From an uncultured Flavobacteriales bacterium (lineage in GTDB: Bacteria; Bacteroidota; Bacteroidia; Flavobacteriales; Crocinitomicaceae), in contig CAMLDR010000047.1 of NCBI GenBank assembly GCA_946478775.1, positions 1 through 24,819 of the forward strand: a stretch of DNA of 24,819 nt. Direction: 5' to 3'. The notes below the pieces were generated by a model, which worked only from the letters and a program-made list of their open reading frames with translations, was not told the origin of the DNA and did no database searches. Shown here one piece after another: positions 7,953 to 15,199 of the stretch. Made by a program: the position numbers and the translations under genes. How positions within the stretch are numbered: the first letter of the stretch is position 1; each line of letters opens with the position of its first letter.

Positions 7953-9317
7953 ATGAAGAAGATAGCATTATTGGCAGCACTTGCTTGCTCGTCATTGTTG
8001 TTCGGTCAGGAAACCCTTTTGGAAAGACAGGCTGCTAAAACGAAAGAAAAAATCAAGCAGCGGGCAGAAAACAGGGTGGAGCAAGGGATTGATAAAACAC
8101 TCGACAAAACCGAAGAAGAAATCGAAAACGGGATCAAGGATGGGAAGAAGCAAAAAAAAGAAAAGGATTCACAATCGGAGACGCCCGTTTCTTCTGAAGG
8201 AAAATCAGAAACGAATCAGGAGGGAGCAACAGCAACTAATGTGAAGTCTGGTGGAAAAAGTGCGGATAATCCGGAGTTCAAGGTCTATTCAAAATTCGAT
8301 TTTGTTTCCGGGGAGAAGGTTTTGGGTTACGATGACTTTACCGGAGTTCCGGTGGGTGATTTTCCTTTGGAATGGAATACCAATAGCTCGGCCGAAGTCG
8401 TTAAGATAGATCAAAACGAGCAACGTTGGCTGATGCTGACGACGGATGGATACTTACAGCCCGATTTCATTTCCAATATGCCTGAAAATTTCACCATTGA
8501 ATTTGATGTTCTGACAAGGTATAAAAGTTCCAATATTCTGGCTTACGGTTTTGATATTTACAGTTCCGACAATCCCAACAGAGATTTGTCAGAAAAGTAT
8601 CTTACCCAGGGAAGCTTTCAGTTTACCTGGTCGGGTTGCCTCGAAAATGCAGGGTACGTTATTTACGAAGGAGGAGAAGAAATGACTAAGAATGAAGGAC
8701 TGATTGTTCCACCGCTAAAATGCCCTGATGACGGGAATCTGCCAGCACAAGTGCATTTTTCTATTTGGCGTCAAAAAACACGTTTACGCGTTTATGCGGA
8801 TGGGCTTAAAATCATCGATCTTCCGAGAGCATTTAGCCCGACAAGAAAGTACAACGCGTTTAAAATCGGATCGCATTATATGAATTTTGCTACTGCAGAT
8901 GATAAGGACCTGTTTCTGATTTCCAATGTGAGGTATGCGGAAGGAGGGCAGGATACGCGAAGCAAATTGATTACAGAAGGTAAGTTGGTAACGAAAGGAA
9001 TTTTGTTTGCATCCAATTCGGATCAGTTAAAACCGGAATCTTATGGAGTATTGAAAGAGATTGCAACGGTGCTAAGCGAAAATCCAGCCGTGCGGGTAAA
9101 AATTGTAGGACATACGGATTCAGACGGGGAAGAGTCTTCCAATGCAGAATTGTCAAAAAAACGCGCACTAGCGGTAAAGCAAGCCTTGATCAGTGAATTT
9201 AAAATCGAAGCCTCCAGGATGGAAACAGATGGAAAAGGAGAAAGTGAACCAACAGATTCGAATGCTACTCCGGTAGGAAAAGCCAATAACCGTCGGGTTG
9301 AATTTCTGAAATTGTAG
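7953..9317 (+). CDS. OmpA-family peptidoglycan-binding protein with concanavalin-like middle domain
   Basis: This 454-residue exported protein has a signal peptide (1-18, LLFG-Q), then a highly charged helical stretch (about 20-75) rich in K and E that is likely coiled coil or disordered. A beta-rich domain at about 110-335 (YDDFTGVPVGDFPLEWN, NFTIEFDVLTRY) resembles LamG/concanavalin-type folds. Residues about 345-454 are an OmpA C-terminal domain (ILFASNSDQLKP, VKIVGHTDSDG, NAELSKKRALAVKQAL, NNRRVEF). That domain anchors envelope proteins to diaminopimelate in peptidoglycan. There is no N-terminal beta-barrel, so this is a periplasmic or outer-membrane-associated linker rather than a porin. 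The middle domain may bind glycan, by inference only. A strong terminator follows. Confidence 0.85.
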   Translation: MKKIALLAALACSSLLFGQETLLERQAAKTKEKIKQRAENRVEQGIDKTLDKTEEEIENGIKDGKKQKKEKDSQSETPVSSEGKSETNQEGATATNVKSGGKSADNPEFKVYSKFDFVSGEKVLGYDDFTGVPVGDFPLEWNTNSSAEVVKIDQNEQRWLMLTTDGYLQPDFISNMPENFTIEFDVLTRYKSSNILAYGFDIYSSDNPNRDLSEKYLTQGSFQFTWSGCLENAGYVIYEGGEEMTKNEGLIVPPLKCPDDGNLPAQVHFSIWRQKTRLRVYADGLKIIDLPRAFSPTRKYNAFKIGSHYMNFATADDKDLFLISNVRYAEGGQDTRSKLITEGKLVTKGILFASNSDQLKPESYGVLKEIATVLSENPAVRVKIVGHTDSDGEESSNAELSKKRALAVKQALISEFKIEASRMETDGKGESEPTDSNATPVGKANNRRVEFLKL

Positions 9318-9374
9318 GACTCCACAATAAATCAAGCTCTAAAAGGTTGTAGTTAGATGTTAGGTAACAGAGCA

Positions 9375-9405
9375 AAAAGGCGAGGATTTTCACTCCTCGC
9401 CTTTT
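9375..9405. terminator. Strong bidirectional terminator
   Basis: A perfect 12-bp stem, AAAAGGCGAGGA (9375-9386) with TCCTCGCCTTTT (9394-9405), encloses a 7-base loop. T-rich sequence follows the stem on both strands. It ends the OmpA-family transcript and separates it from the threonine aldolase gene. The remainder of 9318-9497 holds nothing else recognisable. Confidence 0.9.
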
Positions 9406-9497
9406 GAATTTTCAAAAAACACCTCAAAATTTCCCATGTAACATCCGGGATTGGTGGATTTAAAGCTTAAATTCCGTTCTTTTTAGAAGGAATTGCA

Positions 9498-9505
9498 TAA
9501 GTTTG
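9498..9505 (+). promoter_or_regulatory. Possible -7 box of the threonine aldolase gene
   Basis: TAAGTTTG matches TAnnTTTG exactly and lies 11 bases before the ATG at 9517, implying a leader of only about 6-7 bases. No good TTG -33 element is present at 17-23 bases. If real, this box rules out the alternative in-frame TTG start at 9493. Confidence 0.35.
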
Positions 9506-9516
9506 TCTCAAAAAAT

Positions 9517-10539
9517 ATGGACAAACGTTTCGTTGATTTTCGCTCAGATACCGTTACCAAACCTTCACGGGAAATGCTTGATAGTATGTTTCAAGCTTCG
9601 GTTGGAGATGATGTGTATGAAGAAGACCCGACAGTAAACGAACTGCAGGAATATGCAGCACAGCTTTTTGGGATGGAAGCAGCCTTGTTTTGCGCCAGTG
9701 GTACACAGACCAATCAGATTGCAATCAATATTCATGTGAAACCCGGTGGGGAAGTGATCTGTCACGAGGAAAGCCATATTTATAAGTATGAAGGAGGAGG
9801 AATAGCAAAGAATTCCGGTGCTTCGGTTCGCTTACTTCAGGGAAATCGCGGTCGTTTAACGGCTACTGAAATCGAAAAGTGGATCATGCCGGATGATATT
9901 CATTTTCCGGTAACTCAGTTGATCTCATTGGAAGACACAGCAAATCGCGGAGGTGGAGCAGTCTATGATTTCCGGGATATTGAGGCAATTTCACAATTGG
10001 CAAAATCAAAAAACATTCCGCTGCATTTAGATGGAGCCCGTGTTTTTAATGCTTTGGCAGTGAATGGTGTGAATATCAAAACCTACGCTTCACAGTTTGA
10101 TTCCATTTCGATCTGTCTCTCAAAAGGTTTGGGAGCGCCTGTAGGTTCACTTTTAATCGGCACGAAGGAATTCATTCACAAGGCAAGAAGAGTTCGGAAA
10201 GTAATGGGAGGCGGAATGCGGCAGGCAGGTTTTTTGGCAGCAGCGGGTTTGTATGCTCTGAAAAATAACGTGGATCGCCTCACAGAAGATCATGCAAAAG
10301 CCAAACAACTGGAAAGTGCTTTTTTGAAATGTGATTGGGTTGAGACCACATTGCAGGTGGAAACAAATATTTTAGTTGTAATTTTGAAGGACGAAACGAA
10401 ACGTGATTCAATCATTCGAAGATTCGAGGAATGGGGCGTAAAGGTTTCTGCTTTTGGTCCTGGAATGATCCGTTTGGTAACCCATTTGGACTTGTCCCAG
10501 GCCGATATAGAATACACACTAGAACAACTAAAGAAATGA
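9517..10539 (+). CDS. ltaE: Low-specificity threonine aldolase (PLP enzyme)
   Basis: A 340-residue fold-type I PLP enzyme of the beta-eliminating lyase family, expected to cleave L-threonine or allo-threonine to glycine and acetaldehyde. Recognisable motifs are the N-terminal VDFRSDTVTKPSREM, the histidine-containing CHEESH segment (H83/H87) that stacks on the cofactor, LDGARVFNA (D172, R175), and the PLP lysine K203 in SKGLGAPVGS. The size fits the family. I chose the ATG at 9517 because the motif block starts directly after it; an in-frame TTG at 9493 adds eight unsupported residues. Its stop overlaps the start of the following lipoprotein gene (ATGA), so the two are probably co-translated, although no metabolic link is evident. 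Confidence 0.93.
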   Translation: MDKRFVDFRSDTVTKPSREMLDSMFQASVGDDVYEEDPTVNELQEYAAQLFGMEAALFCASGTQTNQIAINIHVKPGGEVICHEESHIYKYEGGGIAKNSGASVRLLQGNRGRLTATEIEKWIMPDDIHFPVTQLISLEDTANRGGGAVYDFRDIEAISQLAKSKNIPLHLDGARVFNALAVNGVNIKTYASQFDSISICLSKGLGAPVGSLLIGTKEFIHKARRVRKVMGGGMRQAGFLAAAGLYALKNNVDRLTEDHAKAKQLESAFLKCDWVETTLQVETNILVVILKDETKRDSIIRRFEEWGVKVSAFGPGMIRLVTHLDLSQADIEYTLEQLKK

Positions 10540-11198
10540 TGAAACTATTCGCGCTCTTTTTTATCACAGTTACTGCAGGGTTGGTTGTTTCCTGTAATGA
10601 CGAAAAAGCCGATACGGTATCTTTGGAGGATATTTCCCATACCTCAGATAAGTTTGATCGCATTGAGGACGATAAAAAAACAGTGGAAATAAAAGATGAA
10701 AAACCTAAGAAAGGGTATTTTCTGACAGCTTTTGATTCGATTTACAAAGATGCATCCTGGTATAAGATGGACAGCTTATTGTTCCCGGATCGCTTTGGTC
10801 CGTCCAAAATGGAAAAATGGTATTTGCTGGATTCAAAAGACAGTATTGTGGCACTTCATTATGAGTTCAAAGACAGTTTAAGAACAAAAAACGCCTTTTT
10901 CAACTGGATCGATTGTTATGGGCCCAAATGCATCTCCTACCAGGTGGGTTCGCAATTTAAAAAACAAAGCAGGAATTCAGTGTTCCTGATCGGTGTAAAC
11001 CACTTGGTTTATGTGGAGTCGAAATTACCTGTCCGGACAGCGGAATTAATCGAAATATTGAATGAGAAGGAGAAAGACCGGAATTGGATCTATGTGCTGG
11101 AAATCCCCGGTAGAAAGAAAACCCGCTGGTCGACAGTGAAAGAAGGTGAAATAATAGAATTAAAAGGACAGCAAGATATTCAGATACCAGGACTTTAG
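10536..11198 (+). CDS. Putative lipoprotein of unknown function
   Basis: From the ATG at 10536 the product is 220 residues, starting MMKLFALFFITVTAGLVVSC. The hydrophobic stretch ending VVS-C is a lipobox with the lipidated cysteine near residue 20, so an outer-membrane or periplasmic lipoprotein is expected. Next come a charged linker (EKADTVSLEDIS, and KDEKPKKG) and a compact alpha/beta domain of about 150 residues (YKMDSLLFPDRFG, MEKWYLLDSKDS, FFNWIDCYGPKC) containing two further cysteines. I recognise no family. The start overlaps the threonine aldolase stop by four bases (ATGA); the second ATG (10539) is also possible. The gene ends inside the inverted copy of the octamer repeat. Confidence 0.75.
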   Translation: MMKLFALFFITVTAGLVVSCNDEKADTVSLEDISHTSDKFDRIEDDKKTVEIKDEKPKKGYFLTAFDSIYKDASWYKMDSLLFPDRFGPSKMEKWYLLDSKDSIVALHYEFKDSLRTKNAFFNWIDCYGPKCISYQVGSQFKKQSRNSVFLIGVNHLVYVESKLPVRTAELIEILNEKEKDRNWIYVLEIPGRKKTRWSTVKEGEIIELKGQQDIQIPGL

Positions 11199-11204
11199 GA
11201 GTTC

Positions 11205-11271
11205 AAGACTTTATGCTCACTTTCATTCAGGCCATAAAGTCTTAAAATCTTAATATCCTAAAATCCATAAA
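11205..11271. repeat. Octamer repeat locus A: tandem RTCYTAAA units with inverted arm
   Basis: Just before the ATG at 11275 there are tandem eight-base units: GTCTTAAA (11239), ATCTTAAT (11247), ATCCTAAA (11255) and a final ATCCATAAA (11263-11271). An upstream inverted copy, AAGACTTTATG (11205-11215), pairs perfectly with CATAAAGTCTT (11233-11243), giving an 11-bp stem. Related inverted sequence (AGGACTTTAGGAG) covers the stop codon of the preceding gene. The same element occurs at 20094-20187. No standard promoter box was found here. Confidence 0.75.
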
Positions 11272-11274
11272 GAA

Positions 11275-11604
11275 ATGAAAGTAGTAAACAGAGGATACAT
11301 TTACATAGAGCCGAAACAGGCATTTTGTGATTGGGCAAAACAACACGATCCGGATTTTGATTTTGATGAATCAGATGACCTGGAAGGGAATATGTATTTA
11401 ATTGAAGAGGATTTTTTCGAATACGAACCATTGATCGAATCCCATTTCAAAAAAATCATGAAAAACGAATGCCTGGCAGTGGTAGATTCGGATGAGGATT
11501 ATCCGAAACCAACCCTGGAGTTGTTTTTGGAATGGTTCACTATTCGCATTGGGTCAAGCGTTTTTGATACGCAAAAAACAGATTTGGAAAGTGACAAGTT
11601 ATAA
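11275..11604 (+). CDS. Small acidic protein of unknown function
   Basis: A 109-residue, soluble, very acidic protein (runs such as DFDFDESDDLEG and DSDEDYPKP) without signal peptide or membrane segment, so probably cytoplasmic. The N-terminus, VVNRGYIYIEPKQAFCDWAKQ, and the tryptophan-containing LELFLEWFTIRIGSSVFD suggest a small alpha/beta fold. I do not recognise the family with certainty. It begins right after the octamer repeat array, which may act as its leader. The downstream TonB receptor gene is 85 bases away, so the gene is probably transcribed alone. Confidence 0.75.
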   Translation: MKVVNRGYIYIEPKQAFCDWAKQHDPDFDFDESDDLEGNMYLIEEDFFEYEPLIESHFKKIMKNECLAVVDSDEDYPKPTLELFLEWFTIRIGSSVFDTQKTDLESDKL

Positions 11605-11689
11605 ATAGCTTTTTACCGATTCCTGAAATCAGTTCACCGATTTTAAACACGGTTTTCTTTTTTTTCAATCTAATTTAGCCTCGTAATTA

Positions 11690-13840
11690 ATGATTATGAA
11701 GTATTTACTATTGCTTATTGGCTTATTTCCAATCTGTTTGATGGCACAAACTACCATTGAAGGAACCGTGTTGAATCAAAGCGGAAAGCCTGTTTTTATG
11801 GCCACTGTTTTTGTGAAGGGAACCACAGATGGAGCACAAACAGATGAAAAAGGAGTTTACAAACTGACAACCAAAATGACCGGTAAACAAACACTGGTTA
11901 TTCGTGGAGATGAATTGGAAGAACTACTACTTGAAGTCAATTTGACAGGCGCTCCTTTGACTCAAAACATCAAGGTCCGTCAATCAAAAGCTATTGAAGA
12001 AGTCGTTATATCAGCCGGAACCATGTCGGCATCCAATGACCGGACCGTAGCTATTTTGGATCCGTTGGATATTGTTACCACAGCCGGAGGACAAGGTGAT
12101 ATTGCCGGAGCCATTCAAACTTTGCCCGGTGTTCAGCGAAACGGAGGAGATCAAACAGGTTTAATGGTGCGTGGTGGAGACGTCAGTGAAACTTCATTTA
12201 TTGTTGATGGCTTGGTTGCTCAAAATGCTTTTGGAAGTTCAGTTCCCGGAGTTGCTCAAAGAACACGCTTCAATCCGTTCCAGTTCAAGGGAACTGCATT
12301 CAGTACCGGTGGTTACACAGCTCGTTACGGACAGGCATTGTCTTCCGTTTTGGATTTGAGCACTTTGGATTTACCAGACCAAACCAATATCAATATCGGA
12401 GCAAATTTTGCCGGAATTTTCCTCGGTGGCACCAAACTAATGGAGAATCAGGCCGTTGAGTTTACCGGATTCTATCAAAATTTATCGCCCTTTCTGGCTT
12501 TGGCAAAAGCAAACGTGAAATTCTACGAAGCTCCTCAGGGATTCGGTGTTTCAGGCCGCTATGTAGCAAAAACTTCTTCTAGAGGGATGTTTAAGACGAC
12601 ATTCAATCAAACATACAATAGTTCCGGTTTGGAAATTCCTAATCCTGGAGTAGCCGGTGCAAATCTGCGCTTCGGGTTGAAGAATCAGAATACTTATGTG
12701 AATACGACCTTCAAGAATTTTATCAGTGATAAGTGGTTGTATTATGTTGGTTTTTCGTTGAGCAATAACGACGATGATATTACCTGGGACACGCTTGTTT
12801 CTACCCGAAATGATAAACGGGTTCAGGGACGCGGAGAATTGATCTATACAGCGGGAAATCGTTTTAAATTGGTCATTGGTTCGGAATTACAGCATTTCCA
12901 ATACAAACAGACCTTTGATACGCTGAACGGAGGGTTTTCAGAGATGCTGAGTGCCGGATATGTGGAGGCTGATATCATTCCGTTCCGGAACTTTGCAATC
13001 AAACCCGGAGTGCGTGCGGAATATTCCAAACTACTGGCAAAAGGAAATATTTCCCCACGCCTGGCAATGGCCATTAAAACAAGTAAAAACGGTCAGATCT
13101 CACTGGCATCCGGGTATTTTTATCAGTTGGTCTCACCAAACTACCTGATGCAGGGGTACCGTCCGGATTTCCAGGAAGCACTGCATCTAATGGCCAATTA
13201 CCAGATCATTGCAAAGAACCGTATTTTCAGACTGGAAGGATATTACAAATCTTATGATCAGTTGGTCCGTGAACAGGGAGTTCCTTATACGCCCAATTCA
13301 TTTCGCTTCAATTATGGGATGGTCGACAACAGCGGATCCGGCTACGCCCAGGGAATTGACGTCTTTTGGCGTGACAAGAAATCAATTAAGAACTTTGATT
13401 ATTGGATTTCATACAGTTTCATCGATACCAAAAGATTGTACCAAAACTACATCGACAAAGTCACTCCGGATTATGTTTCCGACCACAATCTGAATGTGGT
13501 GATGAAGTATTTCGCTGAGAAACTTCAAACGAGCTTCTCCATGACCTACAGTTATGCCAGTGGAAGACCGTATTACAATCCGACTAATACCCGTTTCCTG
13601 GGTGACCGTTCACCGGATTATCACAACCTGGCATTTACAGCTGCATATTTAACAACTATTAAAAAGATGTTTACGGTCTTTTATATTAGCTTAGATAATA
13701 TTACCAATCAGCGCAACGTATTGGGATACAATTACAGTTTTGACGGAAGCCAGAGATACGAAATAAAGCCTCCTTTTTATTTCAATGTATTCTTCGGATT
13801 CAATATGTCATTGAAAGAGTTTAACAAAGACGAAATTTAA
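11690..13840 (+). CDS. TonB-dependent receptor with carboxypeptidase-regulatory-like N-domain
   Basis: A 716-residue outer-membrane receptor. Signal peptide 1-19 (CLMA-Q); a CarboxypepD_reg-like beta-sandwich at about 21-100 (IEGTVLNQSGKPVFMATVFVKG); a TonB-box-like EEVVISA (103-109); the plug at about 110-215 with the family motifs LPGVQ, VRGGD and IVDG; then a 22-strand barrel ending FNMSLKEFNKDEI. It should import an unknown substrate using TonB-ExbBD energy. At just over 700 residues, and without a SusD partner, it resembles siderophore or small-molecule receptors more than SusC glycan importers. TAATTTAG at 11671-11678 is a near-match -7 box. An ATG at 11696 is an equally possible start. 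The next gene follows after 9 bases. Confidence 0.92.
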   Translation: MIMKYLLLLIGLFPICLMAQTTIEGTVLNQSGKPVFMATVFVKGTTDGAQTDEKGVYKLTTKMTGKQTLVIRGDELEELLLEVNLTGAPLTQNIKVRQSKAIEEVVISAGTMSASNDRTVAILDPLDIVTTAGGQGDIAGAIQTLPGVQRNGGDQTGLMVRGGDVSETSFIVDGLVAQNAFGSSVPGVAQRTRFNPFQFKGTAFSTGGYTARYGQALSSVLDLSTLDLPDQTNINIGANFAGIFLGGTKLMENQAVEFTGFYQNLSPFLALAKANVKFYEAPQGFGVSGRYVAKTSSRGMFKTTFNQTYNSSGLEIPNPGVAGANLRFGLKNQNTYVNTTFKNFISDKWLYYVGFSLSNNDDDITWDTLVSTRNDKRVQGRGELIYTAGNRFKLVIGSELQHFQYKQTFDTLNGGFSEMLSAGYVEADIIPFRNFAIKPGVRAEYSKLLAKGNISPRLAMAIKTSKNGQISLASGYFYQLVSPNYLMQGYRPDFQEALHLMANYQIIAKNRIFRLEGYYKSYDQLVREQGVPYTPNSFRFNYGMVDNSGSGYAQGIDVFWRDKKSIKNFDYWISYSFIDTKRLYQNYIDKVTPDYVSDHNLNVVMKYFAEKLQTSFSMTYSYASGRPYYNPTNTRFLGDRSPDYHNLAFTAAYLTTIKKMFTVFYISLDNITNQRNVLGYNYSFDGSQRYEIKPPFYFNVFFGFNMSLKEFNKDEI

Positions 13841-13849
13841 ATACAAACC

Positions 13850-14497
13850 ATGAAACAAGTAATCTTAACAGTGATTTTGGCATTGACACTTCAGGTAAAT
13901 GCGCAAGATGAAATTAAAAAAGAATTGGAGCCGATTTGTGCAACCTTCGATTCAACTTCTACCCTGGAAGGATGGAAAGCAAAATCAGAACAATTAGCTC
14001 TTGTGAAAGCAAAATACCCGGAAAATTGGATGCCGGCTTATTACTTTGCGTATTCTTGTGTTCAAATGTCTTATTTCGAACCTACTTTGGGTATAAAAGA
14101 CGCATTGGTAGATAATGCCGAAGAACAGCTGGCGAAGATAGAAGCTTGCCCCTTAAAGGATGAGGTTCACATCATGAAAGCATTGATTGCAAATGCACGC
14201 ATTGGCGCTGATCCGGAAAACCGCTGGAAGAAATACGGTGCAATCTTTGATGAGAACCTGAAGGCTGCAAAAGCGATTAATGAGCACAATCCGCACATTT
14301 ATCTGTTGAAAGGGATTTCTACTTTCTACACTCCGAAAATGTTTGGTGGTGGTGCTAAAAATGCACAGCCGTATTTTGACAAAGCAAAGGCGAAATACGA
14401 TTTGATTACCTACACAGATGTAGATAAACCTTATTGGTGGGGAAGAAGTACCTGCAACTATTTCTTCGGTGAAATTGCCAAGGAATTGAATAAGTAA
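13850..14497 (+). CDS. Exported helical (TPR-like) protein coupled to the TonB receptor
   Basis: A 215-residue protein with a signal peptide (residues 1-18, MKQVILTVILALTLQVNA-Q). The remainder is predominantly helical with TPR-like spacing of aromatic and small residues (WMPAYYFAYSCVQMSYFEP, DEVHIMKALIANARIGADPENRW, NPHIYLLKGISTF), so it is likely periplasmic. It starts 9 bases after the TonB-dependent receptor and is surely in the same operon. By position it could help load, process or regulate the receptor substrate. A GGGACG palindrome terminator follows 12 bases after the stop. I do not recognise a named family. Confidence 0.8.
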   Translation: MKQVILTVILALTLQVNAQDEIKKELEPICATFDSTSTLEGWKAKSEQLALVKAKYPENWMPAYYFAYSCVQMSYFEPTLGIKDALVDNAEEQLAKIEACPLKDEVHIMKALIANARIGADPENRWKKYGAIFDENLKAAKAINEHNPHIYLLKGISTFYTPKMFGGGAKNAQPYFDKAKAKYDLITYTDVDKPYWWGRSTCNYFFGEIAKELNK

Positions 14498-14508
14498 AAG
14501 CAAAACAG

Positions 14509-14546
14509 GTGGGGACGTGATGCCTCCCGTCCCTACATGTTTTTAT
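14509..14546. terminator. GGGACG palindrome between convergent genes, copy 1
   Basis: GTGGGGACG (14509-14517) pairs with CGTCCCTAC (14528-14536), with one G-T pair and a 10-base loop, and is followed by TGTTTTTAT. It lies between the TPR-like gene (+) and the CYTH gene (-), so it probably terminates both. The stretch 14512-14546 agrees at 30 of 35 bases with 21562-21596, marking a repeated element. Confidence 0.7.
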
Positions 14547-14995
14547 GCTTTTTCTATTAATTTTGAATTATAATACTGCACATCTTCACTCACCTCTTTT
14601 TCAATCCAGCCCGGAAGCTCGAATGTTTCTTCTTCGGATTCCAGTTCAATCTCTGCAATTTTTAATCCTTCCAGCTTTCCTTGGAAAATATCGATTTCCC
14701 ATTTCTTTTCTCCTACCACTAATTCGTAGCGTTCCTTTTCCAGAACCTTCGCACAAAAGTTGGCTAATAGCTGATTGGCATCTTCAAACGGAATCTCGTA
14801 TTCAAACTCATCCCTTGAAATACCAACGGTTTTACCTTTAATGGTCAAATAGCCTTTTTCACCTTTCGTTCTTACACGGACTGTTTTCCAGTCATCATCT
14901 GAAATGTATCCTTGCCGGATCTTTTTTGACTGAAGGTATTTGACCACATCTGAGATCGTATCACTTACCAGGTATTTCCGCTCAATTTCTTTCAT
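14543..14995 (-). CDS. CYTH-domain protein, probable triphosphate tunnel metalloenzyme
   Basis: A 150-residue single-domain CYTH protein. The signature ExExK is at residues 3-7 (EIERK), as in class IV adenylate cyclases, thiamine triphosphatases and inorganic triphosphatases. Further tunnel-lining charged residues appear in VRVRTKGEKGYLTIKGK, DEFEYEIPF, EKERYELV, WEIDIF and IAEIELESEEE. The short length without a CHAD domain resembles the small bacterial TTM proteins, so hydrolysis of inorganic triphosphate is the likeliest activity and adenylate cyclase less so; this is inference from family. It is transcribed alone, convergent with the TonB operon. A perfect 8-bp hairpin lies 20 bases upstream of the start, and TAATTTAG (minus strand, 15057-15050) may be a weak -7 box. 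Confidence 0.85.
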   Translation of the reverse strand: MKEIERKYLVSDTISDVVKYLQSKKIRQGYISDDDWKTVRVRTKGEKGYLTIKGKTVGISRDEFEYEIPFEDANQLLANFCAKVLEKERYELVVGEKKWEIDIFQGKLEGLKIAEIELESEEETFELPGWIEKEVSEDVQYYNSKLIEKA

Positions 14996-15014
14996 TCTAT
15001 CGGGATTAAGTTCC

Positions 15015-15034
15015 GGATTTTAAAACTAAAATCC
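15015..15034. repeat. Perfect 8-bp inverted repeat upstream of the CYTH gene
   Basis: GGATTTTA (15015-15022) and TAAAATCC (15027-15034) flank AAAC. It falls between a possible CYTH -7 box and the start codon, so it would form a hairpin in the CYTH leader. The arms resemble units of the octamer repeats at 11239 and 20147. The remaining intergenic stretch up to 15187 contains no recognisable gene. Confidence 0.5.
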
Positions 15035-15187
15035 AGAGCTTGTATTCTACTAAATTACGATAGATTTCGGAAAAACGGCCCACCCCTCATCCTAAAAAAT
15101 ACGCATAGATATGTGTCTATTTGGTCAGTAGTGATAAGGCATTGGGGAATACGCAACCGGAAGAACTTCATCTATTCTTAATTTGGT

Positions 15188-15195
15188 TATCTTCG
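15188..15195 (+). promoter_or_regulatory. Possible -7 box directly before the deacetylase-like gene
   Basis: TATCTTCG differs from TAnnTTTG at one base and ends 4 bases before the ATG at 15200. If used, transcription would begin at or next to the start codon, giving a leaderless mRNA. No TTG lies at the expected -33 distance, so support is weak. Confidence 0.3.
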
Positions 15196-15199
15196 CAGG

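Noticed and set aside
7981..8244. Lysine-rich reading frame of 87 codons overlapping the OmpA-family gene
   Set aside because: It is the +1 frame shadow of the charged coiled-coil segment and has no independent start signal or family resemblance.
10431..10535. Longer start for the lipoprotein inside the threonine aldolase gene
   Set aside because: It would bury the lipobox signal peptide about 35 residues in; the ATG at 10536 gives a canonical lipoprotein and an ATGA overlap.
11239..11271. CRISPR-like array
   Set aside because: The units are 8 bases, contiguous and without spacers, so this is a short tandem repeat.
11624..11667. Terminator between the acidic protein gene and the TonB receptor gene
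   Set aside because: Only a 4-bp stem (ACCG/CGGT) precedes the T-rich run; too weak to call.
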